Below the pieces are notes generated by a model. It was not told the DNA's origin, ran no database searches, and saw only the letters and a program-made list of their open reading frames with translations. Both the position numbers and the translations under genes were made by a program. 64,000 nucleotides of DNA, taken from NCBI GenBank assembly GCA_963828505.1, contig CAWHFM010000015.1, forward strand, positions 1-64,000, in the 5' to 3' direction. Position 1 is the first letter of the stretch, and each line of letters begins with the position of its first letter. The stretch is from Bog-473 sp963828505 (GTDB taxonomy: Bacteria; Actinomycetota; Acidimicrobiia; Acidimicrobiales; RAAP-2). Of the stretch, positions 45,325 through 53,439 are shown one piece after another.

Positions 45325-46386
45325 GTGGACCCCAAACATGCCCTCGACCAGATCGCGTTCCGCCTCGAGCGGAGCGGAGCGGACACCTACAAGGTCCGTG
45401 CGTTCCGTCACGCTGCCCGGGCGATCGCCGACGTCCCCAACGGGGAGCTGGAGGTCCTGGCCCGGTCGGGGCGGCTGCAGCGCATTGAGGGGGTGGGCAA
45501 GTCGACGGCGCAGGTCATCACCGAGGCGCTCCGGGGGGAGGTACCCGCCTACCTCTCGAAGCTGGAGGCGGCGCCACCCGACGCCGACCTCGTGCTCGAC
45601 GGCGACGGCGACGGCGACCATTCGGCGGCCGAGCTGTTGGCCTCGTTGCGGGGCGACTGCCACTCGCACTCGGACTGGTCCGACGGCGGCAGCCCCATCC
45701 GCGAGATGGCCGAGGCGGCGCGGGGGCTCGGTCGCGAGTATCTCGTCCTCACCGACCACAGTGCCCGCCTGACCGTGGCGCACGGCCTGGACGAGGAACG
45801 CCTCCGCCGCCAGCTGGTGGACGTCGCCGAGCTGAACGAATCGCTGGCGCCGTTCCGCATCCTGACCGGCATGGAGGTCGACATCCTCGAAGACGGATCG
45901 CTCGATCTGTCTCCCGAACTCCTCGCCGAGCTCGACGTCGTCGTGGCCAGCGTCCACTCCAAGCTGCGCATGGACGCACCGCAGATGACGGCCCGCATGC
46001 TGGCCGCGATCGAGAGCCCGCACACCGACATCCTCGGCCACTGCACCGGACGCCTCATCACGGGCCGGGGCCGCCCGCAGTCCACCTTCGACGCCGACGC
46101 CGTATTCAGCGCGTGCACCCGCACCGGCACCGCGGTCGAGATCAACTCCCGCCCCGAGCGCCAGGACCCACCGGAGGAGCTCCTGCGTCTGGCCGTCTCG
46201 CTCGGTTGCTCGTTCGCCGTCGACACCGACGCCCATGCGCCGGGCCAGCTCGAATGGCTGGGCCGCGGTTGTCGCAACGCCGCTGCCGCCGGCGTGCCCC
46301 ACGACCGCGTCGTCAACCGCCTGCCGGCCGACGATCTCATTGCCTGGGCGGCCGCCCCCCGCCACGGCCAGGATGAGGCGGCATGA
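45325..46386 (+). CDS. Helix-hairpin-helix plus PHP-domain protein (PolX-like without polymerase core)
   Basis: This 353-residue protein has an N-terminal 8-kDa/HhH DNA-binding part (residues 1-75, LQRIEGVGKSTAQVITEALR) and a C-terminal PHP phosphoesterase (about 105-340). PHP metal ligands are visible as GDCHSHSDWSDGG, LVLTDHSARLT, GMEVDILEDG, ASVHSKLRM, HCTGRLI and DTDAHAPGQL. This is family-X DNA polymerase with the polymerase palm and fingers removed. The PHP part of PolX has 3'-5' exonuclease and 3'-phosphatase activity, so the protein may clean DNA ends for the ligase. The GTG start is at 45325. The stop overlaps the ligase ATG (ATGA). Confidence 0.85.
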   Translation: MDPKHALDQIAFRLERSGADTYKVRAFRHAARAIADVPNGELEVLARSGRLQRIEGVGKSTAQVITEALRGEVPAYLSKLEAAPPDADLVLDGDGDGDHSAAELLASLRGDCHSHSDWSDGGSPIREMAEAARGLGREYLVLTDHSARLTVAHGLDEERLRRQLVDVAELNESLAPFRILTGMEVDILEDGSLDLSPELLAELDVVVASVHSKLRMDAPQMTARMLAAIESPHTDILGHCTGRLITGRGRPQSTFDADAVFSACTRTGTAVEINSRPERQDPPEELLRLAVSLGCSFAVDTDAHAPGQLEWLGRGCRNAAAAGVPHDRVVNRLPADDLIAWAAAPRHGQDEAA

Positions 46387-47555
46387 CGCCCGACTCCGGC
46401 TCCGACTCCTCGCCCGACCGCGACCGCGACCGCGACCGCGACCGCGAGCCTTCGTCGCCCGAACGCGATCGCTTCTCCCTTCCCGTCCGGCCCCCGGTCG
46501 CGCCCATGCTGGCCAAGCTCACCCGCGATCTGCCCCGCGACGCTGGTCTGTTCTACGAACCGAAGTGGGACGGGTTCCGCTGCATCGTGTTCCGGGACGG
46601 CGACGCGGTCGAGTTGGGCAGCCGCAACGAGAAGCCGCTCACCCGGTACTTCCCCGAGCTGGTCGAGGCACTCGAGCGTGAGCTACCGGAGCGGTGCGTC
46701 CTCGATGGTGAGGTGGTCGTCGCCAGCCCCACGGGCCTCGACTTCGACGCACTCTCCCAGCGCATCCATCCGGCGGCAAGCCGCGTCCGCCAACTGGCCG
46801 AGGCGACGCCGGCGTCGTTCATCGCCTTCGACCTGCTGGCGCACGACGAGACGACGTACATGGAGACGCCGTACTCACAACGCCGCCAAACCCTCGAGAA
46901 ACTGCTCCGCAGGGCGCGCCCACCCGTGCACCTCACCCCGGCCACGCAGGACCCCGACGTGGCCGCCGATTGGTTCTCGCGCTTCGAGGGCGCCGGGCTC
47001 GACGGCGTAGTCGTCAAAGCGGCGGACCTGCACTACCTACCGGACAAGCGGGTCATGCTCAAGGTCAAGCACCAGCGGACGGCGGACTGCGTCGTCGCCG
47101 GCTTCCGCACCCACAAGGATGGCGCGGGTGTGGGCTCCATGCTGCTCGGGCTCTACGACTCGAAGGGCACGCTCCACCACGTCGGCGTGGCATCGGGTTT
47201 CAGCGTGGCCCGCCGTCGCGAGTTGATCGGCGAGCTGGCGCCCTACCGCGACGGCGCGCTCGAAGGACACCCCTGGGCCGGATGGGCCGAGGCCCAGGCC
47301 CAGGCTTCGTCGGGCGGGCGGGCGCCCGGAGGGATGAACCGCTGGAACGCCGGCAAGGACATGACGTGGGAGCCGTTGCGACCCGATTCGGTGTGCGAGG
47401 TGTCCTACGACCACCTCCAGTCGGACCGCTTCCGCCACGCCACCTCCTTCGTGCGCTGGCGTCCGGACCGTGACCCCGCTTCGTGCACGTACTCGCAGCT
47501 CGATGCGCCCGTTCCCATGGAGCTCTCCGAGGTCTTCGGGACGTCTTCGCGCTGA
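46383..47555 (+). CDS. ATP-dependent DNA ligase (LigC-like)
   Basis: This 390-residue ligase is of the nucleotidyltransferase type. The adenylated Lys61 is in FYEPKWDGFRC. Further motifs are ELGSRNEKPLTRYFPEL, DGEVVV, FDLLAHD, DGVVVK and MLKVKHQRTADCVVAGF. An OB-fold domain completes the C-terminal third. It seals nicks and, in mycobacteria, LigC enzymes support a LigD-independent end-joining route. The N-terminus has a low-complexity DRDRDRDRDRE run encoded by a GACCGC hexanucleotide repeat (46417-46446). It is coupled to the PHP gene, giving a three-gene split-LigD arrangement. Confidence 0.88.
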   Translation: MTPDSGSDSSPDRDRDRDRDREPSSPERDRFSLPVRPPVAPMLAKLTRDLPRDAGLFYEPKWDGFRCIVFRDGDAVELGSRNEKPLTRYFPELVEALERELPERCVLDGEVVVASPTGLDFDALSQRIHPAASRVRQLAEATPASFIAFDLLAHDETTYMETPYSQRRQTLEKLLRRARPPVHLTPATQDPDVAADWFSRFEGAGLDGVVVKAADLHYLPDKRVMLKVKHQRTADCVVAGFRTHKDGAGVGSMLLGLYDSKGTLHHVGVASGFSVARRRELIGELAPYRDGALEGHPWAGWAEAQAQASSGGRAPGGMNRWNAGKDMTWEPLRPDSVCEVSYDHLQSDRFRHATSFVRWRPDRDPASCTYSQLDAPVPMELSEVFGTSSR

Positions 47556-47639
47556 CCGCTCTGACGGCGCCGTTCACCCGTCACCCGTTCAGACGGCCGT
47601 AGCGACGCCGCCAGCCACTCGCCGACCGTTCATAGGGCA

Positions 47640-48815
47640 ATGGTCGCCGACCCCTCCACCGTCACGGTTCGCCTCGGCCCGCTCACCAACTCCGAGCTGG
47701 CCCGGATGAGCGACGAGGAGCTCTGCCAGGACATGGTCGACACGGCGAGGGTCAGGGACGCTCTCAGTGGTCGCGAGGCCCAGGTGAGCGGAGAGATGGC
47801 ACGCCGCCAGGCCTTTCGGGTCGACGGGGCGACCAGCATCGAGGCCTGGATCACGGCGCGGTGCCGGCGCTCGGCCGCCAACGCCCGGGTGCTCGCCCAC
47901 GTCGGCGAGCGCCTGTTCGATCTACCCCGGCTTCAGGACGCGCTCTCGTCGGGACGGGCGACTTTCGACCAGGCCCGCGCCGTCGTCGATGTCGCCGACC
48001 CCGAGTCCGACGCCCGCTGGGCGTCCGAGGCAATCCAGGGACGGAGCGTGCGTGAGTTGCTCGAGCTGGCGAAGCACGCCGCAGCTGAGGCCAATGGCGC
48101 TCCACCCGACGACGGGCCCCAACGCGCCACCGTGCGGTTCAACGAAACCCGCTGCACCATGACGGCCCGCCTGCCCAAAGAGGCGTACGCGGAAGTGAGG
48201 AACCGCCTCGAGACATTGGCGAAGCAACTTGGAAACGACGGGATCACCCCCTATGACGAGCGCCTGGGCGAAGCTCTCGTTTTCCTTTGCCGCGCGTCCT
48301 CCGGTGCGGGCGAGGGCCTGACTCCGTACGTCGTCGTGGCCCACGTTGCCCTCTCGACGCTCCTCGACGAGACCAGCACGCTCGGGGCCGACCTCGAGCG
48401 GGACGGCCTGATCTCGAGCGAGGTCGTCCGGCGCCTGGCTTGTGACGCCATGTTCGTCGTCGGCCTCGACGACGGAGCCGGCCGCACTATGTACGAGGGC
48501 CGGGCCCAGCGCTTTCCCACCGATGCACAGCGCCGCGAGCTCAGCCGCCGGGACAGGCGCTGCCGCTTTCCCGGCTGCGCGCACGTCCGCTTCCTCAACG
48601 CCCATCACGTCGCGCCGTGGAACCTCGGCGGTCGGACCGACCTCGACAATTTGGTCACCCTCTGCGCGTACCACCATCACCTGGTGCATTCGAAGGGCTG
48701 GTCGGTGGCGGGCAACGCCAACGAGAAGCTGCGCTTCGTCTCCCCGGACGGCCGGATCACAACGTCGCGCCCCTCACCTCTGTGGGGGAGGCACGGCGCC
48801 GTTCGACCTCCCTGA
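47640..48815 (+). CDS. DUF222/HNH endonuclease domain protein
   Basis: This 391-residue protein has the actinobacterial '13E12-like' layout: an N-terminal DUF222 helical domain (SDEELCQDMVDTARVRDALS to about residue 180) and a C-terminal HNH nuclease domain. The HNH region has CRFPGC, His322-His323 in LNAHHVAPWNLGG, DNLVTLCAYHHHLVH and the zinc-type Cys pair. Such genes are multicopy in many actinobacteria and are sometimes mobile, but no terminal repeats or phage genes flank this one. The cellular role of the family is uncertain. It is convergent with the amidohydrolase gene, 10 bases apart. Confidence 0.85.
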   Translation: MVADPSTVTVRLGPLTNSELARMSDEELCQDMVDTARVRDALSGREAQVSGEMARRQAFRVDGATSIEAWITARCRRSAANARVLAHVGERLFDLPRLQDALSSGRATFDQARAVVDVADPESDARWASEAIQGRSVRELLELAKHAAAEANGAPPDDGPQRATVRFNETRCTMTARLPKEAYAEVRNRLETLAKQLGNDGITPYDERLGEALVFLCRASSGAGEGLTPYVVVAHVALSTLLDETSTLGADLERDGLISSEVVRRLACDAMFVVGLDDGAGRTMYEGRAQRFPTDAQRRELSRRDRRCRFPGCAHVRFLNAHHVAPWNLGGRTDLDNLVTLCAYHHHLVHSKGWSVAGNANEKLRFVSPDGRITTSRPSPLWGRHGAVRPP

Positions 48816-48825
48816 GAGAGTCCAG

Positions 48826-50010
48826 CTACCGCGGAACCACGATCTCGGGGAGCGGGTGGCGATAGAGCGCGGCTGCGTTCTCACAGCACATGGCGCGGAG
48901 CTCTTCCGACGGGATGTCGCCCCAATACCGCTCGATGATCTTCTGGGTGTCCGGCCACGTCCCGTCCCCGTGGGGGTAGTCGACCTCGACCATGATGTTC
49001 TCCACCCCGATGGCGTGGCGGGTGGCGATCGTCGACGGGTCGTCGAGCGTGCAGAACCAGAAGTTCCTCCGCAGGACGTCCGCCGGGCGGATCTTCCAAC
49101 CCTTGCCGTAGCCCGAACGATCGACCATGTTGTCCAACCGGTCGATCATCATCGCCACCCAGCCGATACCGCCCTCGCTCATGGCGACGTGCAGATCCGG
49201 GTAGTGGAGCGGGTACTTCGACCACAACCACTCCGCGCACGCCGCAAGTGACAGTTGCCCGAACAGGGTGGCCCCGAGCTGCAGGCCCGGTCCCCCGGGT
49301 GGAAACGGCATGAGGCCGGAGCTTCCTACGTGGAGCGACACGACCGAGCCCGTGTCGACGCACGCCTCGATGATCGGATCCCAGTGAGCTCGGTCCCATA
49401 GCGAGGGCAACCCGACGGCATGGGGCCGTTCGGGGAGGGTGACCGAGGTGAACCCCCGAGCCGCGTTCCGGCGGATCTCTTCGGCGGCCAGCGCCGGGTC
49501 GCTCAGGTACGTGATGCCGAGCGGAACGATGCGCTCGGGATGGGGGGCGTACCACTCCTCGTACAGCCAGTCGTTCCAGGCCCGCACGCAGGCCAAGCCC
49601 AGATCCTGGTCGGCACAGGCGAAGAAGACCCGCCCGCAGAATCCTGTGATCTGAGACGGGAAGTTGACCGACGCCCAGACTCCGTTGAGATCCATGTCGC
49701 CGATCCGGGCGTCGACGTCGTAGCAACCCGGACGCATCTGGTCGAAGCGGAAGGGTTCGAGGCCGTAGGTCTCGGGGCGACGCCCGGCGACCGCGTTCAT
49801 CCCCACCTGGGTGAAGTGCTCGTCCTCGAACTCCCAGACCTGGTGGCCCTCGGGTGTTTCGACGATCCGCGGGGCCCGGTCGGCCAACGCGGCCGGCACC
49901 CGACCCTCGAACATCTGCGGCGGCTCGACGACGTGGTCGTCCACCGAGATCACCGTGTAGCGGATCTCCCGGGGCTCGGGATCTGGGAGGAAGAGTTCGG
50001 TGGCGGTCAT
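48826..50010 (-). CDS. Amidohydrolase-family (amidohydrolase_2) TIM-barrel protein
   Basis: This 394-residue metal-dependent hydrolase or decarboxylase is related to 2-amino-3-carboxymuconate-6-semialdehyde decarboxylase. The usual N-terminal H-x-H is replaced: the region reads VISVDDHVVEPP, so one ligand differs. Downstream ligands are in VVSLHVGSSG and VEVDYPHGDGTWP. WRPE-like and SEGGIGWVAMMIDRLDNMV match the large actinobacterial subgroup with this D-x-H-V-x-E-P start. I chose ATG 50010; the upstream extension to 50193 has shadow composition. The substrate is unknown; ring-cleavage or amide compounds are likely. Confidence 0.83.
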   Translation of the reverse strand: MTATELFLPDPEPREIRYTVISVDDHVVEPPQMFEGRVPAALADRAPRIVETPEGHQVWEFEDEHFTQVGMNAVAGRRPETYGLEPFRFDQMRPGCYDVDARIGDMDLNGVWASVNFPSQITGFCGRVFFACADQDLGLACVRAWNDWLYEEWYAPHPERIVPLGITYLSDPALAAEEIRRNAARGFTSVTLPERPHAVGLPSLWDRAHWDPIIEACVDTGSVVSLHVGSSGLMPFPPGGPGLQLGATLFGQLSLAACAEWLWSKYPLHYPDLHVAMSEGGIGWVAMMIDRLDNMVDRSGYGKGWKIRPADVLRRNFWFCTLDDPSTIATRHAIGVENIMVEVDYPHGDGTWPDTQKIIERYWGDIPSEELRAMCCENAAALYRHPLPEIVVPR

Positions 50011-50183
50011 GAACGGGAGACAGGATAGGCCTGTATCGGCCGGTCGAGCTGGCCCCGGGCGACACGGTTGGCCCCCGGTTGCATGGTGCACAGTCGGTTG
50101 CAGCCCCAGGACCGGACCGATTTTCGGTTCGCCGCCGCCGGCGTCTGTGGGTAGATACTGGGGAGGACCCCAAAGGAGGCGGC

Positions 50184-50948
50184 GTGGTCGCACTGATCGT
50201 GGTCGTGACGTTCGTGGTGTTGGTGCTCGGCGTACTCGTCGCCGGACTCCTCCGCAGCCATGCCGACATCCTGCGATCCCTGCACGAGCTCGGCGTCGGC
50301 GTCGGCGACCCAGCGGCGGCGGAGACCGCCGCCGCGACCGGCGTTCCGACGTCGGCCCCGCACTCCTCGTCGTTGGTCGGCGCGGCGGTGAAGGATGTCG
50401 CCGGCGTCACTCCCGCCGGAGACGCCCGGGCGGTGTCGGTGACCAACAGCGATCAACTCACGCTGCTCGCGTTCCTGTCATCGGGCTGCGCCACCTGTTC
50501 CGGATTCTGGCGCGCACTGCAAGAGCCCGACAGAATCGGCTTGCCCCAGGGGGTCCGGTCCGTCATCGTGACCAAGGGTCCCGAGCTCGAAGTTCCGTCA
50601 GAGGTCGCGTCGAAGGCCACCGGACGGATCCCCATCGTCATGTCGACGGAGGCCTGGCTCGACTACCAGGTGCCGGGGTCCCCGTTCTTCGTCCTGGTCG
50701 ACGGATCGACGGGCCGGCGCGTCGGCCACGGCGTAGCCAACCACGTCGGGCAGCTGGTTGATCTGGTCCGCCGGGCCGAGCGGGACGCGGGCGCGAATTG
50801 GCCCGGAACGCGCAACGACACTCGTCTGGGAGGACCGGCGCGCGAAGCGTCGGCCGACGAAGTGCTCCTCGCTGCCGGAATCCGGCCGGGCGATCCGAGC
50901 CTGTACCCCAAGACCCTCGACGATCTGTTCCCTTCTGAAGGTCCATGA
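50184..50948 (+). CDS. Membrane-anchored thioredoxin-like protein (MauD/TlpA-like)
   Basis: This 254-residue protein has one N-terminal membrane anchor (VVALIVVVTFVVLVLGVLVA). After a linker it has a thioredoxin-fold domain with the redox pair Cys102-Ala-Thr-Cys105 in LAFLSSGCATCSGFW and a later cis-Pro-type loop in VPGSPFFVLVDGSTG. The domain faces outside and resembles MauD, the thiol protein needed to mature methylamine dehydrogenase. The GTG at 50184 has a strong AAAGGAGG site; starts further upstream lack similarity. The stop overlaps the next start (ATGA). It opens an operon that includes a MauE homologue and a MauA-like exported protein. Confidence 0.8.
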   Translation: MVALIVVVTFVVLVLGVLVAGLLRSHADILRSLHELGVGVGDPAAAETAAATGVPTSAPHSSSLVGAAVKDVAGVTPAGDARAVSVTNSDQLTLLAFLSSGCATCSGFWRALQEPDRIGLPQGVRSVIVTKGPELEVPSEVASKATGRIPIVMSTEAWLDYQVPGSPFFVLVDGSTGRRVGHGVANHVGQLVDLVRRAERDAGANWPGTRNDTRLGGPAREASADEVLLAAGIRPGDPSLYPKTLDDLFPSEGP

Positions 50949-51427
50949 CGGCCATCGGCGCCCATGGCATCGCCGTCCTCCTCCCGGAGGGTTTCGAGGG
51001 CCGGATCTTCGTCCGCCCGGCGCCACCTGGTGCCACGACGTACCCGGTGGCCCAATTCGCGACCTTCCCCATCCCCGACGACGTCGGAGACTTCGGGAGC
51101 GGGGCCGTGAACCTGATGCGCTCTGTGGACGTGTTCGCCACGCTCTTCGAGTACGGACCGGAGAGCGTGGGGACGAAGCTGTTCGCGCGACAGGGCAGGC
51201 CACGCAACCTCACGCCCCGCAATTTCTCCACGACCCTGCTTCGCCGTGCTTTCGCGGGCCAGTCCGGCACCCAGTGGTTCTTCACCGAGGCCGGGCGTCC
51301 CTTTTCGTTCTACGCCGTCCTCGGGAGCCATGGACTGGGTCGAGTGCTGGTCCCGCGGGTGAACGAGCTCCTCGGCCGACTGAGTTTCAGCCCCGCATCA
51401 CCACTCCAAGGCGCTTCATGGAACTGA
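50945..51427 (+). CDS. Unknown protein of the MauE-type operon
   Basis: This 160-residue soluble protein has no signal peptide, no membrane segment and no Cys. It is rich in Gly, Phe and Arg (LLPEGFEGRIFVRPAPPGAT, GTQWFFTEAGRPFSFYAVLG, HGLGRVLVPRVNELLGRLSF). I do not recognise the family. It starts at an ATG overlapping the stop of the thioredoxin-like gene and overlaps the MauE-type gene by ten bases, so it is translated with them and is probably part of the same maturation system, for instance a cytoplasmic chaperone or regulator. Confidence 0.6.
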   Translation: MTAIGAHGIAVLLPEGFEGRIFVRPAPPGATTYPVAQFATFPIPDDVGDFGSGAVNLMRSVDVFATLFEYGPESVGTKLFARQGRPRNLTPRNFSTTLLRRAFAGQSGTQWFFTEAGRPFSFYAVLGSHGLGRVLVPRVNELLGRLSFSPASPLQGASWN

Positions 51428-51978
51428 TCGGCCTGTATCTCGTCGCCGCAGCGCTCCTCGTCGGTGCAGGGGTGGCCAAGGTGCTCCGGCCGAGTGACAC
51501 TGCTCGCGCTCTGAAATCCCTGCCCGGGCTCAGCGGGATACCGACCGGCCTACTGCGGGAGGCGACGCGCGTCGGTGCCGCGGCCGAGGTGGTGCTGGGA
51601 CTGGTCGCACTGACGGCACCGAGGCCGCTCACGGGGAGCCTCGTGGCCGCGTCCTATGTCCTTTTTGCTGCCGTGACGGCGATCGTCAGAGTTCGGGGCG
51701 GAGCGCTCTCGAGCTGCGGGTGCTTCGGACGCTCCGACACACCGGCCTCGTGGCTCCACGTCGTACTCGATCTGTTGCTGGCGGTGGCGGCCGCGGCCGT
51801 CGCTTCCTCGGCACAGGGGACGGCGACGACGTTCGGGGTCCTCGCGCACCAGCCATGGACCGGCGTCCCGCTGCTGTTCGCAAGTGCTGTCGGCGTTTGG
51901 CTCACCTATCTGGCGATGACGGCACTGCCCGCGCTCGAGAGCCGGGTTCATCATCCGGGTCGAGTGAGACCATCGTGA
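51418..51978 (+). CDS. MauE/DoxX-family redox-associated membrane protein
   Basis: This 186-residue integral membrane protein has about five helices (LIGLYLVAAALLVGAGVAKV, AAEVVLGLVALTA, GSLVAASYVLFAAVTAIVRV, VVLDLLLAVAAAAVASSAQG, VPLLFASAVGVWLTYLAMTA). The family's Cys motif is Cys100-Gly-Cys102 in LSSCGCFGRSDTPASW, placed at the membrane surface. MauE is required, with MauD, to form the disulfides and cofactor of methylamine dehydrogenase. Here it sits between a thioredoxin-like gene and a Cys-rich Tat substrate. The ATG at 51418 overlaps the upstream gene; the stop overlaps the next GTG (GTGA). Confidence 0.85.
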   Translation: MELIGLYLVAAALLVGAGVAKVLRPSDTARALKSLPGLSGIPTGLLREATRVGAAAEVVLGLVALTAPRPLTGSLVAASYVLFAAVTAIVRVRGGALSSCGCFGRSDTPASWLHVVLDLLLAVAAAAVASSAQGTATTFGVLAHQPWTGVPLLFASAVGVWLTYLAMTALPALESRVHHPGRVRPS

Positions 51979-53375
51979 ACCTGACCGGTGCCGCGGTGGC
52001 CCGCGCCTCCAGCCTTCTCGACTCCCGTTTCTCTCGCCGGAGCATGATCAACCGCTCCGCATTCGTGGGCAGCGCGGTTGCCATCGGCGGCGGCCTCGAC
52101 CTCGCCCTGAAGCCCGGTACCGCCTACGGGCAGATCTGCCCGTGTGGCAACGAGGATTGTGACTGCGGATCGACCTGTTGCGCCGGATTCTCGGAATTCT
52201 GTTGCGCGGTCACCGGGTACAACTACTGCCCCTCCAACACCGTCATGGGTGGTTGGTGGATGGCGGACAACTCCTCGTTCTGCGACGGCCCGCGCTACTA
52301 CATGGACTGCAACGCCACCTGCTCGTGCACCGATGGCTGCGGCAACGGCTTCGGATTCTGCGACCCCGGGTGCGACGGGACGAACTGCGGCTGTGGGTCG
52401 AACGGCTGCGACTCCTATCTCACCGGCTGCCTCCAATTCCGCTACGGCCAGTGCAACCAGGACGTCGAGTGCTTGGGTCGCATCGTGTGTCGCGTGGTGG
52501 CCTGCGTGCCGCCGTGGCAGGTGGACCCGTCGTGCACGACCGCGGTCGCGGTCGACAACTCGACGGCGGAGCAGGACGAACCCTGTTGGACCCCAGCGCC
52601 GCCGATGCCGCCCTGTGGATCGCCGGCGACGAACTGCGAGGTCGTCGGCATGGCCACGGATTCCGACGGCGCTGGCTATGGAATCGTGACGTCATTCGGG
52701 CGGCTCTTCGCCTACGGCAGCTTCCCGTCGCACGGAGATGCGTCCGGAGTGCCCCTCAACGCCCCCATCGTCGGGTTGGCCGCGACGCCCTCGGGTCACG
52801 GCTACTGGCTCGTCGCCGCCGACGGCGGCATCTTCTGCTTCGGCAACGCCGGCTTCTGGGGCTCGACGGGCAGCCTGCACCTGAACGCTCCCATAGTGGG
52901 GATGGCCGCGACGCCCTCGGGAAACGGCTACTGGCTCGTCGCGGCCGACGGCGGCATCTTCTGCTTCGGCGACGCCGGCTTCTGGGGCTCGACGGGCAGC
53001 CTGCACCTGAACGCTCCCATAGTGGGGATGGCCGCGACGCCCTCGGGAAACGGCTACTGGCTCGTCGCGGCCGACGGCGGCATCTTCTGCTTCGGCGACG
53101 CCGGCTTCTGGGGCTCGACCGGCAGCCTGCACCTGAACGCTCCCATAGTGGGGATGGCCGCGACGCCCTCGGGAAACGGCTACTGGCTCGTCGCGGCCGA
53201 CGGCGGCATCTTCTGCTTCGGCAACGCCGGCTTCTGGGGCTCGACCGGCAGCCTGCGCCTGAACCGTCCGATGGTGGGGATGGGCGACGACGGCGCCGGC
53301 GGCTACTGGTTGGTGGCGCAGGACGGAGGAATCTTTACCTTCGGCGATGCACCCTTCCTCGGGTCACCGGCATGA
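51975..53375 (+). CDS. Tat-exported Cys-rich protein: MauA-like light-chain domain fused to six tandem propeller-type repeats
   Basis: This 466-residue protein starts at GTG 51975. Its twin-arginine signal (SRRSMINRSAFVGSAVAIGG, Arg21-Arg22) indicates export in folded form. Residues 50-215 hold 28 Cys. The block around Trp94-Trp95 (YCPSNTVMGGWWMADNSSFC, then RYYMDCNATCSC) resembles the part of methylamine dehydrogenase light chain (MauA) that carries the quinone-forming Trp and its disulfides. Other Trp at 181 and 205 could be the crosslink partner. Residues 220-466 are six repeats of about 42 residues (GYWLVAADGGIFCFGDAGFW type), probably a beta-propeller. The operon supplies MauD-like, MauE and CcdA-like proteins. 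Enzymatic function is inferred and unproven; a purely structural Cys-rich surface protein is the alternative. Confidence 0.75.
   Translation: MNLTGAAVARASSLLDSRFSRRSMINRSAFVGSAVAIGGGLDLALKPGTAYGQICPCGNEDCDCGSTCCAGFSEFCCAVTGYNYCPSNTVMGGWWMADNSSFCDGPRYYMDCNATCSCTDGCGNGFGFCDPGCDGTNCGCGSNGCDSYLTGCLQFRYGQCNQDVECLGRIVCRVVACVPPWQVDPSCTTAVAVDNSTAEQDEPCWTPAPPMPPCGSPATNCEVVGMATDSDGAGYGIVTSFGRLFAYGSFPSHGDASGVPLNAPIVGLAATPSGHGYWLVAADGGIFCFGNAGFWGSTGSLHLNAPIVGMAATPSGNGYWLVAADGGIFCFGDAGFWGSTGSLHLNAPIVGMAATPSGNGYWLVAADGGIFCFGDAGFWGSTGSLHLNAPIVGMAATPSGNGYWLVAADGGIFCFGNAGFWGSTGSLRLNRPMVGMGDDGAGGYWLVAQDGGIFTFGDAPFLGSPA
52755..53372 (+). repeat. Five 126-bp tandem repeats (42 codons each)
   Basis: Units start at 52755, 52881, 53007, 53133 and 53259, always 126 bases apart; the last is shorter and diverged. 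The middle three are almost identical at DNA level, with differences such as GACGGGCAG/GACCGGCAG and GGCGAC/GGCAAC. An older, degenerate 41-codon unit precedes them (from about 52632). Frame is kept in every unit. Near-identity indicates recent expansion or homogenisation, and unit number may vary between strains. Confidence 0.9.
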
Positions 53376-53391
53376 CATCACGAGGAGGACC

Positions 53392-53439
53392 ATGATGGTG
53401 AGGATGAGGATCGGGATCAGGATCGGGAGGCAGCCGTGA
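53392..53439 (+). CDS. 15-codon minicistron coupled to the CcdA-like gene
   Basis: ATG 53392 has an excellent ribosome site (ACGAGGAGGACC) and encodes MMVRMRIGIRIGRQP. Its stop TGA overlaps the GTG start of the next gene (GTGA). The peptide is basic. It may serve only to load ribosomes onto the weakly initiated gene behind it. It is too short for family assignment, and I cannot show it is translated. Confidence 0.4.
   Translation: MMVRMRIGIRIGRQP

Noticed and set aside
47640..48815. HNH gene as a homing or mobile element
   Set aside because: No terminal repeats, target duplication or recombinase were seen. The family is abundant in actinobacterial chromosomes without mobility signs.
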